A stretch of DNA of 5,164 nt from NCBI GenBank assembly GCA_023420745.1, contig JAEZVQ010000172.1, positions 1 through 5,164 of the forward strand, in the 5' to 3' direction. Within the stretch, counting starts at the first letter, position 1; each line of letters starts with the position of its first letter. Under the pieces are notes generated by a model. It saw only the letters and a program-made list of their open reading frames with translations, was not told the DNA's origin and made no database searches. This DNA is from Actinomycetes bacterium (GTDB lineage: Bacteria; Actinomycetota; Actinomycetes; Actinomycetales; Actinomycetaceae). Below, in pieces: positions 1-5,129 of the stretch. The translations under genes and the position numbers were made by a program.

Positions 1-524
1 AGTCGACACAGCGCAACACGACGACGCTCACCGCCGGAGAGCACTTTCACGTCAGCATCTTTCGGCGGGCATCGCAGGGCGTCCATCGCCTGGTCGAGCT
101 GCGAGTCGAGATCCCACCCGTTGACCGCGTCAATCGCGGTCTGAAGGGTACCCATCTCTTCCATCAGCGCGTCGAAATCCGCGTCCGGATCCGCCATGGC
201 AGCAGATACCTCGTTGAAACGCTGGAGTTTCTCCACGGTGTCGGCAACGCCGAGCTGGATGTTTTCCAACACGGTCTTATCCTCATCAAGCGGGGGTTCT
301 TGCTGGAGGATTCCCACGGTGTACCCCGGTGTCAGTCGCGCTTCACCATTCGAGGGTTCGTCGAGACCGGCCATAATCTTGAGGATCGAGGATTTGCCGG
401 CGCCGTTGGGACCAACCATGCCGATCTTCGCTCCCGGAAGGAACGCCATCGTCACGTCATCGAGAATGACCTTGTCGCCGTGAGCTTTGCGCGCTCGAAC
501 CATCGAGTAAATGTATTCCGCCAC
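1..524 (-). CDS. ettA: Energy-dependent translational throttle protein EttA (ABC-F ATPase), N-terminal 174 residues, cut by window edge
   Basis: This is a soluble ABC-F protein with no membrane segment in the visible part. Family knowledge: EttA binds the ribosomal E site and gates entry of the 70S initiation complex into elongation according to the ATP/ADP ratio. The visible part holds most of the first ATPase domain: an EttA-like start (MAEYIYSMVRARKAHGDKV), the Walker A loop GPNGAGKSS at residues 38-46, a Q-loop region around GILQQEPPLD (71-80), and the ABC signature LSGGERRRVALCR at 162-174, where the window ends. E. coli EttA is about 555 residues, so roughly two thirds, including the linker and second ATPase domain, lie outside. 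The start is GTG, chosen because AGGGAG lies 4 nt upstream and the N-terminus matches the family. It follows ssb on the same strand after 152 nt that hold a terminator-like hairpin and its own candidate promoter. ABC-F antibiotic-resistance proteins are less likely given the EttA-like N-terminus. Confidence 0.95.
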   Translation of the reverse strand, partial: MAEYIYSMVRARKAHGDKVILDDVTMAFLPGAKIGMVGPNGAGKSSILKIMAGLDEPSNGEARLTPGYTVGILQQEPPLDEDKTVLENIQLGVADTVEKLQRFNEVSAAMADPDADFDALMEEMGTLQTAIDAVNGWDLDSQLDQAMDALRCPPKDADVKVLSGGERRRVALCR

Positions 525-528
525 TGTT

Positions 529-534
529 CTCCCT
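529..534 (-). promoter_or_regulatory. Ribosome binding site of ettA
   Basis: AGGGAG on the minus strand, with a 4-nt spacer (AACA) before the GTG at 524. It supports the GTG start over the internal ATG seven codons further in. Confidence 0.75.
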
Positions 535-549
535 CGTCGCGTTGATGGT

Positions 550-576
550 GACCGCGAGGCTTCATCTCTCACGGTC
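550..576 (-). other. Hairpin in the ettA 5' leader
   Basis: In the minus-strand RNA, GACCGUGAG (576-568) can pair with CUCGCGGUC (558-550). This makes a 9-bp stem with one G-U pair and a 9-nt loop. It lies between the candidate -10 element (590-595) and the ettA ribosome binding site, so it would be in the untranslated leader. It has no T-run and does not cover the Shine-Dalgarno site. A role is not shown. Confidence 0.45.
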
Positions 577-589
577 GCTGCTCTCCCCC

Positions 590-595
590 ATCTTA
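590..595 (-). promoter_or_regulatory. Candidate -10 element of ettA
   Basis: TAAGAT on the minus strand fits the actinobacterial TANNNT pattern and would place the transcript start near 583, giving a leader of about 60 nt. No convincing -35 hexamer is seen; the expected position overlaps the arm of the upstream inverted repeat (611-621). Moderate to weak call. Confidence 0.4.
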
Positions 596-610
596 CGTGA
601 GGAGGGCGAA

Positions 611-661
611 GCGGAGGTGAGCTGGACGCCCGGGACGACGCAGCACACCACTCACCTCCGC
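611..661 (-). terminator. Long inverted repeat after ssb, probable terminator
   Basis: A perfect 11-bp inverted repeat: GCGGAGGTGAG at 611-621 and CTCACCTCCGC at 651-661, with a 29-nt loop. It begins 15 nt beyond the ssb stop codon, where a terminator is expected. There is no T-run after the stem, as is common for hairpin terminators in G+C-rich actinobacteria, so it could instead stabilise the ssb mRNA end or bind a protein. Confidence 0.55.
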
Positions 662-676
662 AGTCGCTGCGTTGAG

Positions 677-1297
677 TTAGAACGGTGCTTCCTTAGATAC
701 GGTCTCGCTATTGGCTCCCACGCTCTCGCCCTCCGCGGGGTCGATCGCCGTCGTCGGCGAGCCCATGTCTGCGGCACCTGCGCTGCGTTGGTTGCGTGCC
801 GTTTTCGAGTATCGCGAGAGCCCGAGGCTGAGATCGTGCCCGATTGAAGTGGCGACAATGACGAGTTCAGTTCCGTGCTTGCCGTCGCTTTCCCACTCGT
901 TGATATCGAGCCTGCCGTGAACAAGTACCGGGTCGCCGCTGCGCAGTGAGTGATAGACGTGAGTCGCCAGCTGGTTCCATGCCTTGACCGTGTACCACGT
1001 GGTATCGATGTCATGCCACACGCCGGCGTCATCTCGTCCACGGCGAGCCACCGCAAGCCGGAACCTCACCGTGGTGGCTCCTGAGGGGAGCTCGGCAATG
1101 TCAGGATTCGTCCCAACTCGTCCGCGTAGTGTCACGGTCACGGCATCGGCACGAGAGGGGTGGATTTTCCCTGTGACGGGTAACGGGTAGCGCGCGATGA
1201 CGTCACTGTCGCCGCGTGGAGCGGGGTCAATCCCCCACCCGGAAGCGCTGGTGTCGTCGATGTCGACGCGATCACGAGTTGCGGTTGCGGTTGTCAT
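677..1297 (-). CDS. ssb: Single-stranded DNA-binding protein paralogue (SSBb-like), N-terminally extended
   Basis: A 206-residue protein with one OB-fold domain at about residues 53-157. Recognisable landmarks are the first strand and turn VTLRGRVGTNPDIAEL, the RFRLAVARR strand (78-86), DIDTTWYTVKAWNQLATHV (96-114), GDPVLVHGRL (121-130) and ATSIGHDLSLG (149-159). SSBs coat single-stranded DNA during replication, repair or recombination. Two features suggest a paralogue rather than the main replicative SSB: it is not next to rpsF/rpsR, and its C-terminus (ETVSKEAPF) keeps the final Pro-Phe but lacks the usual run of Asp residues. About 50 extra residues of unknown role precede the OB fold. The ATG at 1297 is preceded by AAAGGA at 8-nt spacing; upstream in-frame codons overlap the surface gene. 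The neighbouring ettA matches, from memory, the mycobacterial Rv2478c-Rv2477c pair. It lies 46 nt after the surface protein gene with no terminator seen, so co-transcription is possible. Confidence 0.9.
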   Translation of the reverse strand: MTTATATRDRVDIDDTSASGWGIDPAPRGDSDVIARYPLPVTGKIHPSRADAVTVTLRGRVGTNPDIAELPSGATTVRFRLAVARRGRDDAGVWHDIDTTWYTVKAWNQLATHVYHSLRSGDPVLVHGRLDINEWESDGKHGTELVIVATSIGHDLSLGLSRYSKTARNQRSAGAADMGSPTTAIDPAEGESVGANSETVSKEAPF

Positions 1298-1305
1298 CTT
1301 CTGTG

Positions 1306-1311
1306 TCCTTT
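1306..1311 (-). promoter_or_regulatory. Ribosome binding site of ssb
   Basis: AAAGGA on the minus strand, 8 nt before the ATG at 1297. It decides the start: without it, the roughly 50 residues before the OB fold might be dismissed as untranslated, and the open frame upstream of 1297 runs antisense-like through the surface gene. Confidence 0.6.
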
Positions 1312-1343
1312 CACTGGTGTTGGCTGTGACAACTGGTGTGGGC

Positions 1344-2876
1344 TCATCGGTGATGGTGGCGGCGACGCGCGCCGGCAAGCAGTCGCAATCCGGCACCCAC
1401 GAGGGTGAGTGCGCCCGCGAGCGGGATCCACTCTTCGGGACCGGTATTGGCGAGACGTTTCGGCGGGGCATCCCCCGGTGGCACATCGTTCGGCGGTGAA
1501 CTTGGCGGGAGCACCTTAAAGCTTTCCTCAGGGATCGCAAATGCTGAGGTGTGTTCTCTTGCCAGCACTCGATGCCCGTTCGCCACCGGCTTCTGGTCGT
1601 CTTCGCGCGTTGAGATGACCCAGGTGTAGTAGCCCGGCTCCCATCCCTGCTCTGGCTGAAGCTCTGGGGTTTCCCAGGTTCCCGGCCCAGCGATTTCGAT
1701 CGTCGTCGATCCTGCGAGGGGCGCACCGGCTGGAATTGACTCACTCTGCGCTGGCTGTGTGGGGAACGGGCCGTAGAGTTCGGCACGAGCGATCACGGTG
1801 ACCGGCTTGCCATCGCCGTCGCTCGGCCAGTTGTCCGCGGTGACGGTGAGGACATCGACGGCTGCGCCAGTGGCACTCATCGTGTCGGCTTTGACCCGCG
1901 TAGTGATCGTGAAATCCGCGGGGTCGGGGAGGACGTCAATAGTCGCTCGCGTTTCCACAGATGACGATTGTGGTGTGACGGAGACGAGGTCTTGAAAATC
2001 GGTCGATTCCCACACGTCGAGGTGGTCGCTGGGCAGTCCGGTAGCACGTGCGGTGACGCTCACCTGCCCGACCCCTGTGACCACCAATGGTGGCACCGCG
2101 TCCCCGGTCATCATCGACATGTCGGTTGTCCCGTCGTCAAAGGTGGCGGGACCATCAATGTGGAGGGCGAGGTCGATCCCCGTGATCGACTGTCCCGCTC
2201 CTCCCACCAGCGTGGGTTCGGTGAGGGCGAGACCGTCCTCAGTGTGTTCGATAGCGACCGATAGCGTGTAGGGGCCGGCAAGAGCTTGGGCTTGCTCAAT
2301 CATCTGGCGACCGCGAGCGCCACCGTCGTCGGGCGCATCGGTAGCGAAGTGCCCCCAGCCGGTGAGTTGCTGCTGCACTGCCCACGCGAAGCTCTCCGAC
2401 TCAAGTGTTGACGATGAGGCGTTGTCGGCGAAGAGGTGGTAGAGGGCGGTGACGGTGTAGCTTTTGTCGGCGTCAACAACATGAGTGAGGTCGTCGCTGC
2501 CCTGCGATGTCGTCCGGTTGCGGGTAATCGCGCTACCCACGGGGTGGGTGGTGCGGGTGAAATCGACTCCGCTGGCCCCGTCGCCGACCATCCCCTGGTG
2601 GTCGACGGCGCATACTCCGACGATGGGATCGGAGTAGGCGACGAAGAGGTTGCCGCTGCCCAGCACAGTGAAATCATGGGATTCGGCGTGGGCGAGTGTC
2701 CGCGTGACCACGCTCATTCCCACGCTCATCGCGCAGACGAGTGTGGCACCGGCAATGAGGTATCGGGTGAGGCGTCGCACACGTGAAGCGGGTCGCCGGT
2801 GTTGGCGGTGAGCGAAACGAGGATGTGCGTCACACCGAGGGGTATCTGAATCGCGAGACGAGCGCGTGGATATCAT
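1344..2876 (-). CDS. Sortase-anchored surface protein with LAXTG signal; possible thioester-type adhesin
   Basis: A 510-residue secreted cell-wall protein. Residues 1-30 are an Arg/His-rich, hydrophilic N-region. A signal-peptide core follows (about 38-58), with likely cleavage after AHA at 62-64. The C-terminus has a Pro-rich spacer (457-472), the sorting signal LANTG (475-479), a hydrophobic stretch (483-502) and the basic tail RRRHHHR. LAXTG is the form preferred by class E sortases. Between them, residues 65-210 resemble actinobacterial TQXA/thioester regions: Cys89 in VGVCAVDHQG, then AWAVQQQLTGW at 164-174, then an ALAGPYTLSVAIE stretch. Cys89 is the only cysteine after the signal peptide. 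Residues 315-455 look like beta-rich stalk modules, with NWP (349-351), ELYGPF (366-371), GPGTWETP (397-404) and GYYTWV (415-420). The start is firm, with GGAGGT 5 nt before ATG. Its likely role is adhesion or host contact, which is inference; the ligand is unknown. No sortase gene lies in the window. Confidence 0.85.
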   Translation of the reverse strand: MISTRSSRDSDTPRCDAHPRFAHRQHRRPASRVRRLTRYLIAGATLVCAMSVGMSVVTRTLAHAESHDFTVLGSGNLFVAYSDPIVGVCAVDHQGMVGDGASGVDFTRTTHPVGSAITRNRTTSQGSDDLTHVVDADKSYTVTALYHLFADNASSSTLESESFAWAVQQQLTGWGHFATDAPDDGGARGRQMIEQAQALAGPYTLSVAIEHTEDGLALTEPTLVGGAGQSITGIDLALHIDGPATFDDGTTDMSMMTGDAVPPLVVTGVGQVSVTARATGLPSDHLDVWESTDFQDLVSVTPQSSSVETRATIDVLPDPADFTITTRVKADTMSATGAAVDVLTVTADNWPSDGDGKPVTVIARAELYGPFPTQPAQSESIPAGAPLAGSTTIEIAGPGTWETPELQPEQGWEPGYYTWVISTREDDQKPVANGHRVLAREHTSAFAIPEESFKVLPPSSPPNDVPPGDAPPKRLANTGPEEWIPLAGALTLVGAGLRLLAGARRRHHHR

Positions 2877-2881
2877 TGGTG

Positions 2882-2887
2882 ACCTCC
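2882..2887 (-). promoter_or_regulatory. Strong ribosome binding site of the surface protein gene
   Basis: GGAGGT on the minus strand with a 5-nt spacer to the ATG at 2876. It is the best Shine-Dalgarno match in the window. It fixes the long, charged N-terminus before the signal-peptide core as translated. Confidence 0.8.
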
Positions 2888-2961
2888 GAGAGGGCTAGCG
2901 AATACGTCGCCCTCAGTGTCTGGGGGTCACTCCCCTATTTTCACCGCAGTCTCCTCGCCGG

Positions 2962-3020
2962 TGTGGATTGTCTTCCTCACGCGCTCGCTTGTGGATGCAT
3001 CTGGCGCTCAGGCTGTGGAT
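2962..3020 (-). repeat. Three direct copies of ATCCACA (TGTGGAT on plus) upstream of the surface gene
   Basis: TGTGGAT occurs at 2962-2968, 2990-2996 and 3014-3020, all in one orientation, with start-to-start spacings of 28 and 24 nt. The whole set lies in the 147-nt gap between the orn stop and the surface gene start. The minus-strand core ATCCACA matches the last seven bases of the DnaA-box consensus TTATCCACA, while the two leading bases differ in each copy (CA, GC, GA). They could be operator sites for the surface gene or weak DnaA boxes. No clear -10/-35 pair for the surface gene was found in this gap. Confidence 0.5.
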
Positions 3021-3023
3021 TCG

Positions 3024-3677
3024 TTATCTGCGGGGTACATCCTCGCTGCTATTGAGAATGGCGTCGGCAAACCCCTGAACAGATGCAGCCGCTTCACGAC
3101 ATTGCGCCCGAGTGGGTCCTTCCCCAGCGGGGAACATCACCGACCGGTAGTACTTCAGTTCCTGGATGCTTTCAAGAATGTCTGCCAACGCGCGGTGCCC
3201 GCCATGCTTTTCTGGAGCCTCTTCAAAAACACGATGGAACCAACGTTTCGCCAGCTCTTTCAGCGTTGACACGTCGATAACGCGATAGTGGAGGTGGTCG
3301 ATGACCGAGGGCATATCGCGTTCAAGGAAGGCCTTATCGCTACCGATCGTGTTCCCTGCAAGCAGAGCTTTCCCCGGCGCAGGAATGAAGCGCGTGATGT
3401 AGTCGAAGACTTGGCGTTCGGCCTCTTTGAGGGGGATTGCCTGGGTGGCGAGGTCGTCGAGCAGCCCCGATTCGGTGTGCATGGCGCGCACGAAATCCCC
3501 CATCGACTCCATTGATCCGGGGGTGGGGGTGATGAGGACGGAGAGACCGGGATCGACGACGTTGAGGTTTTCGTCGGTAATCACTACCGCAACCTCGATC
3601 AACGCGTCGCGCGTAAGATCCAGCCCCGTCATTTCACAGTCCACCCACACCAGGGGGCGCTTGAGTCGCTCAGTCAT
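3024..3677 (-). CDS. orn: Oligoribonuclease (DEDDh 3'-5' exoribonuclease)
   Basis: A cytoplasmic 3'-5' exoribonuclease of 217 residues. Family knowledge: it degrades 2-5-nt RNA oligomers, notably dinucleotides left by mRNA decay and pGpG from cyclic-di-GMP breakdown. All five catalytic residues of the DEDDh family are visible: Asp13 and Glu15 in WVDCEMTGLDL, Asp114 in GNTIGSDKAFL, and His161 and Asp166 in GGHRALADI. Positions match E. coli Orn closely (181 residues). The C-terminal extension of about 35 residues resembles the longer actinobacterial forms. The start at 3677 was chosen because MTERLKRPLVWVDCEMTG fits the family; the frame is open upstream to an ATG at 3734, but that would add 19 unrelated residues across the shared promoter region. 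GGAGG sits only 2 nt before the ATG, too close for an ideal site, and a TAGGGT element 7 nt before the ATG suggests a leaderless mRNA. It is divergent from ilvA. No strong terminator is seen after it. Confidence 0.95.
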   Translation of the reverse strand: MTERLKRPLVWVDCEMTGLDLTRDALIEVAVVITDENLNVVDPGLSVLITPTPGSMESMGDFVRAMHTESGLLDDLATQAIPLKEAERQVFDYITRFIPAPGKALLAGNTIGSDKAFLERDMPSVIDHLHYRVIDVSTLKELAKRWFHRVFEEAPEKHGGHRALADILESIQELKYYRSVMFPAGEGPTRAQCREAAASVQGFADAILNSSEDVPRR

Positions 3678-3684
3678 AACCTCC

Positions 3685-3690
3685 ACCCTA
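3685..3690 (-). promoter_or_regulatory. Candidate -10 element of orn, leaderless configuration
   Basis: TAGGGT on the minus strand (TANNNT type) ends exactly 7 nt before the ATG at 3677, so transcription would begin at or next to the start codon. No convincing -35 is seen. A second -10-like hexamer, TAGTCT (3740-3735), lies on the same strand and would give a leader of about 50 nt instead. Confidence 0.4.
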
Positions 3691-3733
3691 TCCCAGCCGA
3701 CGGCGGTGTCCGTCGCTTCCCAGCAGCTGCGCA

Positions 3734-3739
3734 TAGACT
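3734..3739 (+). promoter_or_regulatory. Candidate -10 element of ilvA, near-leaderless
   Basis: TAGACT (TANNNT type) ends 10 nt before the ATG at 3750, which predicts a start within about 4 nt of the ATG. There is no purine-rich Shine-Dalgarno site before this ATG, which agrees with leaderless translation. The same TAGACTA heptamer recurs before the tRNA at 5064-5070. Confidence 0.5.
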
Positions 3740-3749
3740 ACTGCTCATT

Positions 3750-5024
3750 ATGGACAACGCTTCCCCCACCACTGCGCAGCCAGTCATCACGCCCGATGAC
3801 GTCGACGCCGCGCAGCGCACCCTCTCATCTGTCGTCAAACGCACGCCCCTCGAACGATCTCAGCGGCTCGAGTCGGCAATCGGCCGCCCGGTATTGCTCA
3901 AACGTGAGGATCTGCAGGTCTGTCGATCGTTCAAGGTTCGCGGCGCCTACCACCTCATTTCGTCGCTGAGTGCGGAGGAACGAGCCCTCGGCGTCGTGTG
4001 CGCCTCGGCTGGCAATCACGCGCAGGGCGTGGCGTTCGCGTGCGCGTCGATGGAGGTGCGCGGCACGATTTTCCTCCCCTCCAATACGCCGCGACAAAAA
4101 CGCCAGCGCATCGCGACAATCGGTGGGAGTTGGGTGGAGCAAATCATCGTCGACGGCGCCTTCGATGCAGCCAATGAGGTGGCGCGTGATTTTGCTGCCT
4201 CGCACGGGATGGTTTTCGTCCCGCCCTATGATGACCTGCGCACCATCACCGGGCAGGCCACCATCGGTGCCGAGCTCGTCGACGAGATGCCAGCCGACAC
4301 CGCGGCAATTATCGTCCCAGTTGGCGGTGGTGGTCTCCTCGCCGGAATTGCCTCATATGTTCGCGCACGACGCCCCGATATCCGCATTTTCGGAGTGGAA
4401 CCGCAAGGAGCGGCATCAATGCGCGCGGCACTCGACCATGGCGAGCCGCACGATCTCGACCAGCTCGACAGTTTCGTCGATGGGACAGCGGTGGGACGCG
4501 CGGGCGCCATCACCTACCCGATCGTGCGCGACCTCGTCGACGACATCATTGTCGTTCCCGAGGGCGCGGTGTGTTCGGAAATGCTCGACCTCTACCACGC
4601 TGAAGGCATTATTGCTGAGCCTGCCGGCGCGCTCGCCACCACTGCGGCACTCACCGCGCTGCCGACACTCGACGACGGGGCAATCGTCGCCATTATCTCC
4701 GGTGGCAATAACGACTTGTCGCGCTACGCCGAAGTGCAGGAGCGGTCACTGCGCCACGAGGGGCTGCGACACTATTTCCTCGTGACATTCCCGCAGGAAC
4801 CCGGTGCACTCAGGCGGTTCCTCAGTGACGTCCTCGACGAAACGCAAGACATTATCCACTTCGAGTACACGAAGAAGAACAATCGCGACACCGGGCCGGC
4901 TCTCGTCGGTATCGACATCGATTCCCCCGGTGATATTGCCGGGCTGCGCCGACGGATGGCTGCGTCACCGCTTCACGTCGAAGAGATCTCTCCCGACTCT
5001 GAGATTTTCCGCCTGCTCATCTAG
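3750..5024 (+). CDS. ilvA: Threonine ammonia-lyase (threonine dehydratase), biosynthetic, short form
   Basis: A PLP enzyme of 424 residues that deaminates L-threonine to 2-oxobutanoate and ammonia, the committed step to isoleucine. Visible landmarks are KREDLQ (51-56), the Schiff-base lysine Lys62 in RSFKVRGAY, the substrate loop SAGNHAQG (86-93), the phosphate-binding glycine loop VGGGGL (191-196), EPAGA (290-294) and SGGNND (317-322). Residues about 340-424, beginning HYFLVTFPQEPGALRRF, form one ACT-like regulatory domain, as in short actinobacterial IlvA proteins; E. coli IlvA has a longer regulatory part with two such domains. The domain suggests feedback control by isoleucine, but its response cannot be read from sequence. 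A catabolic TdcB-type enzyme would lack this domain. The ATG at 3750 has no Shine-Dalgarno site and is probably leaderless. The 72-nt gap to orn is too short for an attenuator or T-box leader. It is a single gene, closed by a hairpin terminator 24 nt later. Confidence 0.96.
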   Translation: MDNASPTTAQPVITPDDVDAAQRTLSSVVKRTPLERSQRLESAIGRPVLLKREDLQVCRSFKVRGAYHLISSLSAEERALGVVCASAGNHAQGVAFACASMEVRGTIFLPSNTPRQKRQRIATIGGSWVEQIIVDGAFDAANEVARDFAASHGMVFVPPYDDLRTITGQATIGAELVDEMPADTAAIIVPVGGGGLLAGIASYVRARRPDIRIFGVEPQGAASMRAALDHGEPHDLDQLDSFVDGTAVGRAGAITYPIVRDLVDDIIVVPEGAVCSEMLDLYHAEGIIAEPAGALATTAALTALPTLDDGAIVAIISGGNNDLSRYAEVQERSLRHEGLRHYFLVTFPQEPGALRRFLSDVLDETQDIIHFEYTKKNNRDTGPALVGIDIDSPGDIAGLRRRMAASPLHVEEISPDSEIFRLLI

Positions 5025-5047
5025 TTCAGATTTCGCAACAGTCAGCA

Positions 5048-5095
5048 CTGATCGGGTGTGCGCTAGACTAGCGACTGCGAAACCCGATCGGTTTT
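5048..5095 (+). terminator. Nested-hairpin terminator of ilvA
   Basis: CTGATCGGGT (5048-5057) pairs with ACCCGATCGG (5082-5091) to give a 10-bp stem with one G-T wobble, followed directly by TTTT (5092-5095). Within its loop is a second perfect hairpin, CGCTA-GAC-TAGCG (5061-5073). It lies 24 nt after the ilvA stop and is a classical intrinsic terminator shape. Confidence 0.8.
5064..5069 (+). promoter_or_regulatory. Candidate -10 element of the tRNA gene, inside the ilvA terminator
   Basis: TAGACT within TGCGCTAGACTA, nearly the same as TGCGCATAGACTA before ilvA. The transcript would start near 5077, about 50 nt before the tRNA. The bases 17 nt upstream (GTCAGC) are a poor -35. It doubles as the inner hairpin of the terminator, so the match could be incidental. 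Confidence 0.4.
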
Positions 5096-5101
5096 GCTGC
5101 G

Positions 5102-5125
5102 CGCTCACCGCGTCGTTGGTGAGCG
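5102..5125 (+). other. Hairpin immediately upstream of the tRNA
   Basis: CGCTCACC (5102-5109) and GGTGAGCG (5118-5125) form a perfect 8-bp stem with an 8-nt loop. It ends 4 nt before the first base of the tRNA and has no T-run. It would lie in the 5' leader removed by RNase P. It could also act as a second back-up stop for ilvA read-through. Confidence 0.5.
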
Positions 5126-5129
5126 ATGA

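Noticed and set aside
455..565. Possible 37-codon upstream frame starting at 565 and overlapping ettA
   Set aside because: It has no spaced Shine-Dalgarno site, and its ATG lies in the loop of a hairpin. The peptide shows no recognisable feature.
1313..1339. Two ACTGGTGT direct repeats and a TTGTCA hexamer before ssb
   Set aside because: Only two short copies, and no -10 element at the right distance from the hexamer. Too weak to call a promoter or operator.
1298..1786. Open frame extending ssb upstream by 163 codons
   Set aside because: It overlaps the surface protein gene on the same strand in another frame, gives low-complexity Ser/Arg-rich sequence, and the ATG at 1297 has a good ribosome binding site.
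2300..2677. Other open frames antisense or out of frame to the surface gene (for example 2300-2677 minus, 2436-2786 plus)
   Set aside because: These are shadows typical of G+C-rich coding DNA. They lack ribosome binding sites and recognisable domains.
2922..2940. GGGG-TCACT-CCCC followed by TATTTT on the plus strand, terminator-like
   Set aside because: The stem is only 4 bp and no plus-strand gene precedes it; read from the minus strand there is no T-run.
3678..3734. Longer orn start giving 19 more residues
   Set aside because: The extra residues match nothing in the family and span the promoter region shared with ilvA.
3970..4785. 271-codon open frame on the plus strand within ilvA
   Set aside because: It is an out-of-frame shadow of ilvA, very rich in Ser, Arg and Pro; the ilvA frame holds all the catalytic motifs.
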